Source: Streptomyces sp. CB02959 (GTDB taxonomy: Bacteria > Actinomycetota > Actinomycetes > Streptomycetales > Streptomycetaceae). From it: 64,000 nt of DNA. The notes beneath the pieces were generated by a model. It saw only the letters and a program-made list of their open reading frames with translations. It made no database searches and was not told the origin of the DNA. Position numbers and translations under genes: made by a program. The first letter of the stretch is position 1. Each line of letters starts with the position of its first letter. This document shows, piece by piece, positions 36,155 through 44,437 of the stretch. The stretch covers positions 62,001 to 126,000 of the forward strand of contig NZ_NNBP01000010.1 of the NCBI RefSeq assembly GCF_002803155.1, written 5' to 3'.

Positions 36155-37150
36155 TCAGTCCCCGCCGCCGCACCCGCCACCACCGCAGCCGGAACCGCCC
36201 CCGCAGCCCGAACTCCCGCCGCACGACGACCCGCTGCCGCACGAGGACGCGCCGCAGCCGGAACCCCCACCGCCGTCCGAGGACGCACCGCACCACGCCG
36301 AGTCCCCGCCGAAACCGCCCGAGTCGGCGAAGCCGGCGGACCCGCCGTCGGACGACGGCGAGGCCGCCACCGCCCCCTTCGCCTGCACGAAGTGGTCCCG
36401 CAGCAGCTCGTCCGCGAGCATCGCGGTACCGCCCAGGGCCACCGCCAGCCCGGCGACCTGCCAGGCCGCCTCGACGTCCCGGAGATCGGCGAGCCGGACG
36501 GCCCGGGGCCGGACCGCGGCCAGCGCAAGCCTGCCCGCCCGGGTGATCCGGCGGCTGAACAACCGCCGGCACACCAGGCCGACCAGCAATCCGCCGGCCA
36601 CCGCCGGGAAGACCCGGAACGCCACCGGCGGCGCCCACGGGCCGCCGCCGTCCCGGACGCCGGCGAAGGACAGGAGCACCGCGACGAAGAACAGCGCGAC
36701 GCTCGCCTTCACCTGAAGGCCGGCCAGCAGCCGCCGGCCCCGGGTGGCGCGCGGGGCCCGCAGCAGCCCCCGGACCGCCAGCCGGTCACCGACCTCCTGC
36801 ACGGCCGGGCTGCGCATCACCCGCCCGTGAACGGTGGCCAGCGCCCCGCCCGGCGTGGCGGCGACCGCGTCCAGCACGGCCGCCTCGACCGGATCGTGCG
36901 CGACCGGCTGCCGCACCGTCACCACGCCCGGCCCGCCCACCGCCAGCCGCCCGTCCTCGTGCATCACCGCGAGCGCGGTGTCCGCCACCCGCCCCGGCCC
37001 GCCGGCCAGGAACGCCAGCTCCCGGAGGTCATGGGTCGGCGCGTCCGCAGGCCGGACCTTCGGCGTCCGCAGCCGCACCACCAGCGCGCCGACGAGCAGC
37101 GCCGACGACGACAGGCCGAGCCCCGCATACACCCACTGCGTGAAGGACAT
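36155..37150 (-). CDS. TIGR04222 domain membrane protein with Gly/Cys-rich C-terminal tail
   Basis: This 331-residue protein starts with a transmembrane anchor (VYAGLGLSSSALLVGALVVRL), then the conserved block LRELAFLAGGPGRVADTALAVM near residue 43, two central hydrophobic segments (about 150-195) and a second globular part. The last ~50 residues are almost only Gly, Ser and Cys, with seven Cys spaced 3-10 apart and mostly followed by Gly. The start codon is 9 bases after the DUF692 partner gene, so the three are co-expressed. The tail is a candidate substrate for the DUF692 enzyme; that is inference. Confidence 0.8.
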   Translation of the reverse strand: MSFTQWVYAGLGLSSSALLVGALVVRLRTPKVRPADAPTHDLRELAFLAGGPGRVADTALAVMHEDGRLAVGGPGVVTVRQPVAHDPVEAAVLDAVAATPGGALATVHGRVMRSPAVQEVGDRLAVRGLLRAPRATRGRRLLAGLQVKASVALFFVAVLLSFAGVRDGGGPWAPPVAFRVFPAVAGGLLVGLVCRRLFSRRITRAGRLALAAVRPRAVRLADLRDVEAAWQVAGLAVALGGTAMLADELLRDHFVQAKGAVAASPSSDGGSAGFADSGGFGGDSAWCGASSDGGGGSGCGASSCGSGSSCGGSSGCGGGSGCGGGGCGGGD

Positions 37151-37159
37151 GACGCCGCC

Positions 37160-37651
37160 TCACCTGCGCCGCAGCGCGCGCCGCAGGGTCCGCGCCCGCC
37201 CGCCGGCGGCCCGGACGAGCCGCGACGCGGGATGCCCGGACGGCGGCCGCGGCCCGGCCCGGTCGCGCCACCAGCGGGTCAGCCGCTGCCGCGCCGCCGG
37301 GTCCACGGGGCGGTCCTGGGCGAGCAGGAACGCCGCGAAGTCCAGGGCGTCCTGGCGGTAGCCGCCGGGCATGGGGCGGTGGTGGGCGTAGTCCAGGAAC
37401 GCCGGCCGGTAGGCGTCGCCGAGGATCTCCGGCAGCTCGGGCGCGACCTTGGCGACCACCGAGGCCCGCTTGGCGGCCAGCGCCCGGCTCTGCACCCGCA
37501 GCCGGGCCCGGTCGAACCCCTCCGGCGCGGGCGTCCCGGCCACCAGCGCCGACAGCAGCGCGGCCTGCGCCAGCGCCAGCCGCTCGCGCGCCGGCCCGGT
37601 GTCCGCCGCCGGGAGCCCGGCCCCCGCCGGCACCTCAGGCCGCCGGGACAT
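37160..37651 (-). CDS. Probable MNIO partner protein (DUF2063/HvfC-like)
   Basis: This 163-residue protein has an N-terminal helix-rich region and the block RASVVAKVAPELPEILGDAY followed by YRQDALDFAAFLL, which resembles the recognition domain of partner proteins that accompany DUF692 enzymes. Its ATG lies 17 bases inside the end of the DUF692 gene, and the TIGR04222 gene follows 9 bases after its stop, so all three are translated together. The C-terminus is Arg-rich. The family match is weak by eye; the role is inferred from context. Confidence 0.65.
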   Translation of the reverse strand: MSRRPEVPAGAGLPAADTGPARERLALAQAALLSALVAGTPAPEGFDRARLRVQSRALAAKRASVVAKVAPELPEILGDAYRPAFLDYAHHRPMPGGYRQDALDFAAFLLAQDRPVDPAARQRLTRWWRDRAGPRPPSGHPASRLVRAAGGRARTLRRALRRR

Positions 37652-38513
37652 GGCGCGCCCCCTCCACCACGGCGCGGATCGCGTCGAGTTCACCGGCCAG
37701 CGCACCGCCCTCGGGGAAGTCGTCGTCCCGCTCCAGCAGCACACCGGGCGGATCGGTCCGCGCGCACAGCTCCGCGAGGACGTCCAGGACCGGCTGGGTC
37801 ACCGGGTGGGCGTGGCTGTCGTGCCACACCCCGTCCCGCTCGACCCCGCCCGCGACATGGACGTAGGCGATCGCCTCGACCGGCAGTTCGTCGAGCGCCG
37901 CGGCCGGGTCCTCGCCGCGGTTGACGTGGTTGGTGTGGAGGTTGGCGACGTCGATGAGCAGCCGCACCCCGGTGCGCGCGACCAGCTCGGACAGGAACTG
38001 CCCCTCGGTCATCTCCTCGCCGGGCCAGGCGAACAGCGCGGCGATGTTCTCCAGGGCCAGCGGCACCGGGAGCGCCTCCTGGGCGATCCGGACGTTCTCG
38101 CACAGCACGTCGAGCGCGTCCCGGGTGCGCGGCACGGGCAGCAGGTGCCCGGCCTCCAGCACCGGCGACGCGGTCAGCGGGCCGCCGGCCCGGACGAACG
38201 CGAGGTGCTCGGTGACCAACGGGGCGTCCAGCGCGGTGGCCCGCTCGGCGAGGGCCGCCAGCCGCCCGGCGTCCGGCCGGTCCGCGCCGCCGAGCCCGAG
38301 CGAGACCCCGTGCGGGACCACCGTCGTGCCGCGCTCCCGCAACTCCCGCAGGGCGTCCGGGAGATGGCCGGGGCAGACGTTCTCGGCGACCACCTCCACC
38401 CAGTCCACGCCGGGCAGCGCGGCGATCTCCGCGGCGATCTCCGGCCGCCAGCCGATTCCTGTCCCCAAGCGCCGCACGGCTCCCCCTTCTGCTCCCCTGG
38501 TCGGAGTACTCAT
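37635..38513 (-). CDS. DUF692 family multinuclear non-heme iron oxygenase (MNIO)
   Basis: This ~292-residue TIM-barrel protein has the DUF692 motif set: GIGWRPEI at the start, VEVVAENV, VPHGVSLGLGG, TEHLAF, LENIAALF, LLIDVANLHTNHVNRGEDP, YVHVAGG, DSHAHPV and LLERDDDFP. His, Asp, Glu and Asn in these blocks bind two or three irons in characterised members (MbnB, TglH), which oxidatively modify cysteines in ribosomal peptides. ATG at 38513 or GTG at about 38480 (after GAAGGGGGAG) could start it. It is first in the operon with a partner and a Cys-tailed TIGR04222 protein. Confidence 0.85.
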   Translation of the reverse strand: MSTPTRGAEGGAVRRLGTGIGWRPEIAAEIAALPGVDWVEVVAENVCPGHLPDALRELRERGTTVVPHGVSLGLGGADRPDAGRLAALAERATALDAPLVTEHLAFVRAGGPLTASPVLEAGHLLPVPRTRDALDVLCENVRIAQEALPVPLALENIAALFAWPGEEMTEGQFLSELVARTGVRLLIDVANLHTNHVNRGEDPAAALDELPVEAIAYVHVAGGVERDGVWHDSHAHPVTQPVLDVLAELCARTDPPGVLLERDDDFPEGGALAGELDAIRAVVEGARHVPAA

Positions 38514-38624
38514 CACCTCGCACGGGCGGGCCAATCGCGCACCCGTGCGGTTCAGAGGTTGATTTGAGCTTCGATCACCGGGGGCCGGGGCCCGTACGAC
38601 CGGCCGCGGCGCGGGGGCGTCCGC

Positions 38625-39278
38625 TCAGCGGGCGACCTCGAACCCGACCGCCGCGCCCAGCGCCACCAGCACCCCGCCGGTGGCCTGGTCCAGCCGCCGC
38701 CGCACCCGCGGACGCTGCAGCACCGCCCGCGCCCGGTGCACCGCCAGGGTGACCCCGCCCAGCCACAGCACGCCCAGCACCGCGTGCACGGTCACCAGCA
38801 GCATCGTCGTGGCGACCACCGGCGCGCCGTGCGGGATGAACTGCGGCAGCAGGGAGAGGTAGACCACGCCCACCTTGGGATTGAGGACGTTCGTCAGCAG
38901 CCCGCCGCGGAACGCCCGCCACGGGCCGCCCGGGACCGCGGGCGCACCGCCGTCCGCCGGTTCGTCCGCCGCGGCCGCGTCCGCGCCGCGCCGGTGCCGG
39001 GCACTGCGCAACGCCTGCACCCCGAGCCACACCAGATACAGCGCACCGGCCACCCGCAGCGCGTCGTACGCCGCCTGCGAGGCGGCCAGCATCGCGGTCA
39101 GCCCCACCGCCCCGGCCAGCCCCCACACGAAGCACCCGCCGGCTATCCCCAGCGCGGTGCACAGCGCGGCGCGCCGCCCCGAACCGAGCGCGGTCCGCAG
39201 GACCACCGCGAAGTCGGGGCCGGGGGAGACGGTCAGCAGTGCGGCCACCACGGTGAAGCCGATGAGGGAGGTCAGCAT
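38625..39278 (-). CDS. LysE-family amino acid/metabolite exporter
   Basis: This 217-residue membrane protein has about six hydrophobic segments and the LysE/RhtB signature LLTVSPGPDFAVVLRTALGSG near residue 15. It would export an amino acid or related compound by proton exchange; the substrate is not evident. The middle loop (residues 105-130) is Ala/Asp-rich. It stands alone between the DUF692 operon and the peptidyl-tRNA hydrolase gene. Confidence 0.85.
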   Translation of the reverse strand: MLTSLIGFTVVAALLTVSPGPDFAVVLRTALGSGRRAALCTALGIAGGCFVWGLAGAVGLTAMLAASQAAYDALRVAGALYLVWLGVQALRSARHRRGADAAAADEPADGGAPAVPGGPWRAFRGGLLTNVLNPKVGVVYLSLLPQFIPHGAPVVATTMLLVTVHAVLGVLWLGGVTLAVHRARAVLQRPRVRRRLDQATGGVLVALGAAVGFEVAR

Positions 39279-39394
39279 GGGGCACACGGTACGTCCCGCC
39301 CCGTACCGGACCCCCGGCGGGGACCGCACCGGCCGGCAGGGGCGATCGGCGCTCGGGGGCCGGTGCTCAGGATCCTGCGCTCAGGGTCCGGTGT

Positions 39395-40159
39395 TCAGCG
39401 GGCCGACGGCAGCGCCGCGCCGCGCAGCGCCGGATGGTCGGCGACCACCGTGCACGACCCCGGGGCGATCTCGGTGAACCCGGCGTCCCGCACCACGGGC
39501 AGCCCGCTGCCGGTCGACGCCGCCCACGCCGAAGGCTCCGCGGTCCGCACGGCCAGTGGGAACCCGGCCGCGCACCAGGCGTCCCGGTCCGCCGCGGACA
39601 ACGCCCACCACGCCAGCTGCGCCCCGTGCCCGACCTGCGCCATCGCCTTGCCCGCCGACATCTCCAGCTCCGGATTGAGCCACAGCACCGGCGTGCCGTC
39701 CGCCGGCTCCCCGGGTGCCTGCGGCTCGTCCAGCTCGGTCCCGGAGACCTGGAGCCGCGCCAGCTCCTTCGGCCAGCCGTCCAGCGGCACCGGCGGGAAG
39801 ACCCGCACCTCGGCCTCCCGGCCGGTGACCGTGATGCCGGGCAGCGCCGCGGCCCGCCGCCACTCCGCGCCGCGCGCCCGCCGCACCACCTTGCGTATCC
39901 GGGAGTCCTGCCAGTCGTGCACCGCCCGGGCCCATTCGCCCGCCCCGACGGCCCGCTCGTCGGAGAGCAGCACCAGCACCGCCCGTGCGGCGGTCTCCAG
40001 CGCGTCCGTGCGCCCGGGCGGCGCGGTCTTCTCCACGCGCACCACGAGCGGCAGCACGTACTCCGGCGGCGTCTCCTCGCCGGCGCTCGGCTGCTGGTCG
40101 TCGGCCCGGCCGGGCCGGCTCTGCTCGCCGGGCTCGCCGGCGGTCTCGGTCCTGGTCAC
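39395..40159 (-). CDS. Peptidyl-tRNA hydrolase Pth2-family protein
   Basis: This 254-residue protein ends in a PTH2 fold: SAGKAMAQVGHGAQLAWWAL near residue 170 is the family's Lys/His-containing first helix, followed by LPVVRDAGFTEIAPGSCTVV. PTH2 enzymes release peptides from tRNA. The first ~150 residues are a longer N-terminal region with a separate alpha/beta section (YVLPLVVRVEKTAPPGRTD) seen in actinobacterial members. GTG at 40159 is the first usable start in frame after the promoter gap. Confidence 0.75.
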   Translation of the reverse strand: MTRTETAGEPGEQSRPGRADDQQPSAGEETPPEYVLPLVVRVEKTAPPGRTDALETAARAVLVLLSDERAVGAGEWARAVHDWQDSRIRKVVRRARGAEWRRAAALPGITVTGREAEVRVFPPVPLDGWPKELARLQVSGTELDEPQAPGEPADGTPVLWLNPELEMSAGKAMAQVGHGAQLAWWALSAADRDAWCAAGFPLAVRTAEPSAWAASTGSGLPVVRDAGFTEIAPGSCTVVADHPALRGAALPSAR

Positions 40160-40316
40160 ATGAGGAAGTCTGCCAGCCGCCACCGACAATCCCGCACGGC
40201 CGCCCCGGTCGCGGAACCCGCCACCGGACCCGCGCCGCACCCCCCGACCGGCTACCGTCGGCGGCAGCGGGAACCCGGGGGAGCGGGGGACCAGGGGAGC
40301 GGGGGAGGTGCGGCCG

Positions 40317-41228
40317 ATGCCGCGGCAGACGGCACAGCGGATGCGGCTGGACGGGGTCGGACGGCGCTACGGCCTGCGCGGACCCTGGGTGCTGCGCGAG
40401 GTGCGGCTCGACGTGCCGAAGGGCGCGCTGCTGCGCGTCGAAGGCACCAACGGCAGCGGCAAGTCCACCCTGCTGCGGCTGCTCGCCGGCATCGACCGGC
40501 CCACCGTCGGCCGGATCACCGGGCGTCCGCGCACCGCCTACGTGCCCGAGCGGTTCCCGGCCGCCCTCCCGTTCACCGCCACCGGCTACCTCACCCACCT
40601 CGGCCGCGTCCACGGCCTGCGGACACCGGAAGCCGCCCGTCGCGCCGCCGAGTGGCTGGCCCGCTTCGGCGCCACCGGGCACGCCCGGACCCCGCTGGCC
40701 GAACTCTCCAAGGGGACGAGCCAGAAGGTCGCGGTCGCCCAGGCGCTGCTGGCCGAGCCCGAACTCCTCGTCCTGGACGAGGCGTGGACCGGCCTGGACC
40801 CGGCCGCCCGGGACGTCCTGGACCGGGCGGTCGCCGAACGGGTCGCCACCGGCGGCACCGTGGTCTTCGTCGACCACGACCCGCGCCGGCTCGCCGGGGC
40901 CGCGGACGCCCGCTACCGCGTCGCGGACGGGCGACTGCTGCCCCCGGACCCCGGGACGGTCGCCGCGGCGGAGGACGACGCGGGCCCGCGCACCGTCATC
41001 GAGGCGCAGGGCCCGCCGGGCACCCCGCCGCCGACCGGCCTCCCCGGCGCCCCGGACCTCGTCCCCGGACCCGACGGCACCCTCCGGCTGACCGTCCCGG
41101 CCGCCCACTCCGACGCCCTGCTCCGCGCCCTGCTCACCGCGCGCCCGCCCTGGCACATCCGCGCCCTCGCCACCGCCGAGGTGCCCGGCCCCGGAACCCC
41201 CGCCCCCGGAGAGAACCCCCGCCCATGA
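40317..41228 (+). CDS. ABC transporter ATP-binding protein
   Basis: This 303-residue ATPase has Walker A GTNGSGKSTLL near residue 45, a degenerate signature (ELSKGTSQKVAVAQAL) near 130 and Walker B LLVLDEAWTGLDP near 150. The C-terminal ~90 residues are a Pro/Gly-rich linker and a small extra domain. It overlaps the next gene by four bases (ATGA), a membrane subunit, so the two make an ABC-2-type exporter of unknown substrate. The GGGAGG site favours ATG 40317 over GTG 40308. Confidence 0.85.
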   Translation: MPRQTAQRMRLDGVGRRYGLRGPWVLREVRLDVPKGALLRVEGTNGSGKSTLLRLLAGIDRPTVGRITGRPRTAYVPERFPAALPFTATGYLTHLGRVHGLRTPEAARRAAEWLARFGATGHARTPLAELSKGTSQKVAVAQALLAEPELLVLDEAWTGLDPAARDVLDRAVAERVATGGTVVFVDHDPRRLAGAADARYRVADGRLLPPDPGTVAAAEDDAGPRTVIEAQGPPGTPPPTGLPGAPDLVPGPDGTLRLTVPAAHSDALLRALLTARPPWHIRALATAEVPGPGTPAPGENPRP

Positions 41229-41905
41229 CCGCCTCCCTGACCGCCCTGGTCCGCTATCAGGCGGCGCTGCTCACCGGTTCGTACCGCTGGCTGCCGCCGC
41301 TCCTCGTCCATGCGGCGTTCCTCGCCGTCGGCGTCCAGACCGGCGGCCCGATCCTGGACGCGTTCGGCTACGCCGCCGGCGGGCTGCTGCCGGTCACCGT
41401 CTGGCTGACCCGGATCTGCGTCACCAACGAGCCGCCCGCCGCCCGCAGTTGCGCCGCGGCCGCCGTCGGACCCGGCCGGGCGCACCTGGCCGCCCTCCTG
41501 GCCGCGGCCGGCGCCGCACTGGTCCTGGCGCTCGCCGGCACCGCCTTCGTGGCGCTGCTCTCCGACCCGCACTCCACCGGCCACCGGGTCGCCGTCCCGG
41601 TGCTGCCCGCGACCGCTGCCGGGCTGCTCACCGCGCTGGTCTGCGTGCTGCTGGGCACCGCGATCGGCGCACTGTGCTCCTGGCCGGTGCTGCGCCGCCC
41701 CGGCTGGGGCGTCCCGACCGGGCTGATCGCCGCACTGCTGGTCCTCGTCCTGGGCGCGTCGCCCGCCAACGCCGCCCTGACCGGCATGATCACCGGCTCC
41801 GAGCGCGGCGTCGTCACCGTGCCCTGGCTGCCGCTCGCCGCCGCACTGCTGCTCGCGTCCGCCGCCTCGGCCCTGGCCTGCGTCCTCACCGGACGCCGCG
41901 GCTGA
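41225..41905 (+). CDS. ABC transporter membrane subunit
   Basis: This 226-residue protein is almost entirely hydrophobic, with about six transmembrane segments, and overlaps the preceding ATPase gene by ATGA. It matches no named permease family that I can be sure of but has the size and layout of the ABC-2 membrane subunits that accompany such ATPases. The exported compound is unknown. Confidence 0.75.
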   Translation: MTASLTALVRYQAALLTGSYRWLPPLLVHAAFLAVGVQTGGPILDAFGYAAGGLLPVTVWLTRICVTNEPPAARSCAAAAVGPGRAHLAALLAAAGAALVLALAGTAFVALLSDPHSTGHRVAVPVLPATAAGLLTALVCVLLGTAIGALCSWPVLRRPGWGVPTGLIAALLVLVLGASPANAALTGMITGSERGVVTVPWLPLAAALLLASAASALACVLTGRRG

Positions 41906-41957
41906 CCGCCCCGGTCCGGCCGGGGGTGCGCCGGGCCGCGCGGCGTAGGCTCGCCCC

Positions 41958-42155
41958 ATGCCGCGCACCGACCCGCAACCAGCCCCCGAGCCGTCCGACC
42001 GGAGCCCGGAGGCCACCGGCCCCGCCGCGGGTCCGCCGCGCGCCGACTGCGTCGAGTGCGGCCGCCCGACCGAGTACCCGGCTTCCCGGCCGGGCATCGT
42101 CCGCTGCCCGGTCTGCGAGTGGCAGGAGGCCCAGCGCTCGGCCTGCTCGGGCTGA
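41958..42155 (+). CDS. Small zinc-ribbon-like protein
   Basis: This 65-residue protein has a disordered Pro/Glu-rich N-terminal half and then CVECGRPTEY ... IVRCPVCEWQE, two CxxC pairs 18 residues apart that would bind one zinc. A final Cys lies near the end. It starts 52 bases after the ABC membrane gene. Codon bias at third positions supports coding. Role unknown. Confidence 0.65.
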   Translation: MPRTDPQPAPEPSDRSPEATGPAAGPPRADCVECGRPTEYPASRPGIVRCPVCEWQEAQRSACSG

Positions 42156-42246
42156 TCCGCCCGGCACCCGCCGGTTGCCGCGGACGGCGATCCGGCGGCG
42201 CCCACAGGACGAGCATCGTCCGGAGGACCGGCGTCGCGGCCGCAGC

Positions 42247-43377
42247 CTACGAAGCCAGCGTCTTGGCGTCCCGGGCCAGCGCGGTCAGGCGCGATATGGC
42301 GCGGAAGTACTTCTTCCGGTAGCCGCCGCGCAGCATCTCGTCGCTGAACAGCTCGTCGAAGGGCTTGCCGGAGGCCAGCACCGGCACCTCGCGGTCGTAG
42401 AGCCGGTCGGCGAGCACCACCAGGCGCAGCGCGGTGGACTGGTCCGGCACCGCCTGGACGTCGGTGAGGCAGACCGCCGAGATGCCGTCGCACATCGCGC
42501 CGTACCGGCTGGGGTGCACCGTCGACAGGTGGTCCAGCAGGGACGGGAAGTCGTCGAGCGAGGCACCGGGGGTGCGGTGCGCCGCGCGGGCCACCGTCTC
42601 GTCGTCGTACGGGGCGGGCGCCTCGGGCAGGCCGCGGTGGCGGTAGTCCTCGCCGTCGATGCGCAGGGCGCGGAAGTGGGCGCTCAGGCCCTGGATCTCC
42701 CGCAGGAAGTCGGCGGCCGCGAACCGGCCCTCGCCGAGCTTGCCGGGCAGCGTGTTGGAGGTGGCGGCCAGCGCGACGCCCGCCTCCACCAACTTGCCCA
42801 GCAGGGTGGAGACCAGCACCGTGTCGCCGGGGTCGTCCAGCTCGAACTCGTCGATGCACAGCAGCCGGTGGCCGCCGAGGGTCCGTACGGTCTGCTGGAA
42901 GCCGAGCGCGCCGACCAGGTTGGTCAGCTCGACGAAGGTGCCGAACGCCTTGAGTTCGGGCTCTCCGGGGGCCGCGTGCCAGAGGGAGGCGAGCAGGTGG
43001 GTCTTGCCGACGCCGTAGCCGCCGTCCAGATAGACCCCGCGCGGCCCCTTGGGGGCGGCGGGCTTCTTCGGCCCCCGGGAGAACCAGCGCCGCTTCCCGC
43101 CGGCGTCCGCGTCCGCCCCGCCGTCGATGCCCGCGGCGAAGGTCCGCAGGACCTGCACCGCCTCGGCCTGGCTGGGCTGTCCCGGGTCCGGGAGGTAGGT
43201 GTCGAAGCGGGCGCCCTGGAAGCGCGGCGGCGGCACCATCTCGGCGACCAGGCGCTCGGCCGGCACATGCGGTGCGCGGGAGGTGAGCGCGGTGGGGCGC
43301 GCGGCGCCGTCCCCGTCGGCCGGGGGCGCGGCTATCGGGGAGGGGGCGGCGGAGGACGAGGGCTGGGAAGGTGACAC
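42247..43377 (-). CDS. zapE: Cell division protein ZapE/AFG1-like ATPase
   Basis: This 376-residue P-loop ATPase has Walker A GGYGVGKTHLLASL near residue 142, Walker B LLCIDEFELDDPGDT near 190 and the AFG1 block TSNTLPGKLGEGRF near 230. ZapE in proteobacteria modulates FtsZ rings, and the mitochondrial relative acts in protein quality control; the role in actinobacteria is not settled. GTG 43377 is the first start, after a Ser/Pro/Ala-rich N-terminus. Confidence 0.88.
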   Translation of the reverse strand: MSPSQPSSSAAPSPIAAPPADGDGAARPTALTSRAPHVPAERLVAEMVPPPRFQGARFDTYLPDPGQPSQAEAVQVLRTFAAGIDGGADADAGGKRRWFSRGPKKPAAPKGPRGVYLDGGYGVGKTHLLASLWHAAPGEPELKAFGTFVELTNLVGALGFQQTVRTLGGHRLLCIDEFELDDPGDTVLVSTLLGKLVEAGVALAATSNTLPGKLGEGRFAAADFLREIQGLSAHFRALRIDGEDYRHRGLPEAPAPYDDETVARAAHRTPGASLDDFPSLLDHLSTVHPSRYGAMCDGISAVCLTDVQAVPDQSTALRLVVLADRLYDREVPVLASGKPFDELFSDEMLRGGYRKKYFRAISRLTALARDAKTLAS

Positions 43378-43444
43378 AGCTGTCCAGCCTAGTCGCTGCG
43401 CGGTACCACCCGACCCGGTGAGCGAGGCATGTCACACTGCGCCC

Positions 43445-44284
43445 ATGCGACGCCTGTTCCCCCTCCCCGCCCCGCCCGCACCGGACACCCCGGTGGACGC
43501 CGCGACGGCCGCCGACCGGACCGCGGGCAGGGACCTGACCGCCGACCGCGAGTGGACCCTGGACGAGCTGGCCGCGGCCTATGCGTATCCGGCGGCGGAC
43601 GACCCGGTGCGGTCCGGCCGCTCCGGGTGGCTGCGCGCCAACATGGTGTCCTCCCTGGACGGCGCGGCGCACCACGAGGGCCGGTCGCAGCCGCTCTCCG
43701 GGGACGCCGACATGCGGATCTTCGGGGTGCTGCGGGCGCTCGCGGACGCGGTCGTGGTGGGCGCGGAGACGGTCCGGCGGGAGGGCTACCGGCCGGCCCG
43801 CGCCCGCGCCGCGTTCGCCGACCGGCGGGCCGCGGCCGGTCAGGGCCCGGCCCCCGCCATCGCGGTGGTGACCGCGGGCCTGGACCTGGACTTCTCCCTG
43901 CCGCTGTTCACCGAGCCGCTGGTGCCCACCCTGGTGCTGACCGGGGCCGACGCCCCCGAGGACCGGGTGCGGGCGGCCCGCGCGGCCGGGGTCGAGGTGG
44001 TCTTCGCGGGCGAGGGGCGGGGCGTCGACCCGGCGCGGGTGGCGGCGGCCATGGCCGAACGGGGACACACCCGGCTGCTCACCGAGGGCGGGCCGCGTCT
44101 GCTGGGGCAGTTCGCGGCGGCCGGGGCGCTGGACGAGATGTGCCTCTCGCTGGCCCCGGTGGTGGCGGTGGGCGATGCGCAGCGGATCATGGACGGGCCC
44201 GCCGTCGCGGTTCCCGAGCGGTTCGCGCTGGTGTCCGTACTGGAGGAGTCCGGGTTCCTGTTCACCCGTTACCGCCGGTCCTGA
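43445..44284 (+). CDS. RibD C-terminal/dihydrofolate reductase-like pyrimidine reductase
   Basis: This 279-residue protein has the RibD_C (dihydrofolate-reductase-like) fold: WLRANMVSSLDGAAHHEGRS near residue 65, ADAVVVGAETVRREGYRPAR near 105, and LLTEGGPRLLGQFAAAGALDE near 220 which is the NADPH-binding end. It lacks the deaminase domain of full RibD. It may act as a stand-alone 5-amino-6-ribosylaminouracil 5'-phosphate reductase or on another substrate. It diverges from zapE. Confidence 0.82.
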   Translation: MRRLFPLPAPPAPDTPVDAATAADRTAGRDLTADREWTLDELAAAYAYPAADDPVRSGRSGWLRANMVSSLDGAAHHEGRSQPLSGDADMRIFGVLRALADAVVVGAETVRREGYRPARARAAFADRRAAAGQGPAPAIAVVTAGLDLDFSLPLFTEPLVPTLVLTGADAPEDRVRAARAAGVEVVFAGEGRGVDPARVAAAMAERGHTRLLTEGGPRLLGQFAAAGALDEMCLSLAPVVAVGDAQRIMDGPAVAVPERFALVSVLEESGFLFTRYRRS

Positions 44285-44306
44285 CAGGTCCGCTGGTCCG
44301 CAAAAG

Positions 44307-44327
44307 AGCGGAATTATCTGTTCCGCT
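44307..44327. terminator. Short hairpin after the reductase gene
   Basis: AGCGGAA and TTCCGCT pair over 7 bases with a TTATCTG loop in an A+T-rich patch 23 bases beyond the stop. It could be a terminator, or an operator for the next gene. Confidence 0.4.
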
Positions 44328-44437
44328 TAGCTTCGGTTGGGCACACTAAAAGCCGACAGGTCCCGCGTGGCGACGGGGCAGGATGGTTTCTGTGGGCACC
44401 GTGGCAGACGGTGCGGAAGAGAAGAAGGGCGTCCTTC

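Noticed and set aside
36155..36310. Cys-rich tail as a frameshift artefact of GC-rich sequence
   Set aside because: The tail follows in frame from a conserved protein body, keeps a strict Cys-Gly pattern and ends at a stop just past the pattern, which an accidental frame would not do. I therefore kept it as real.
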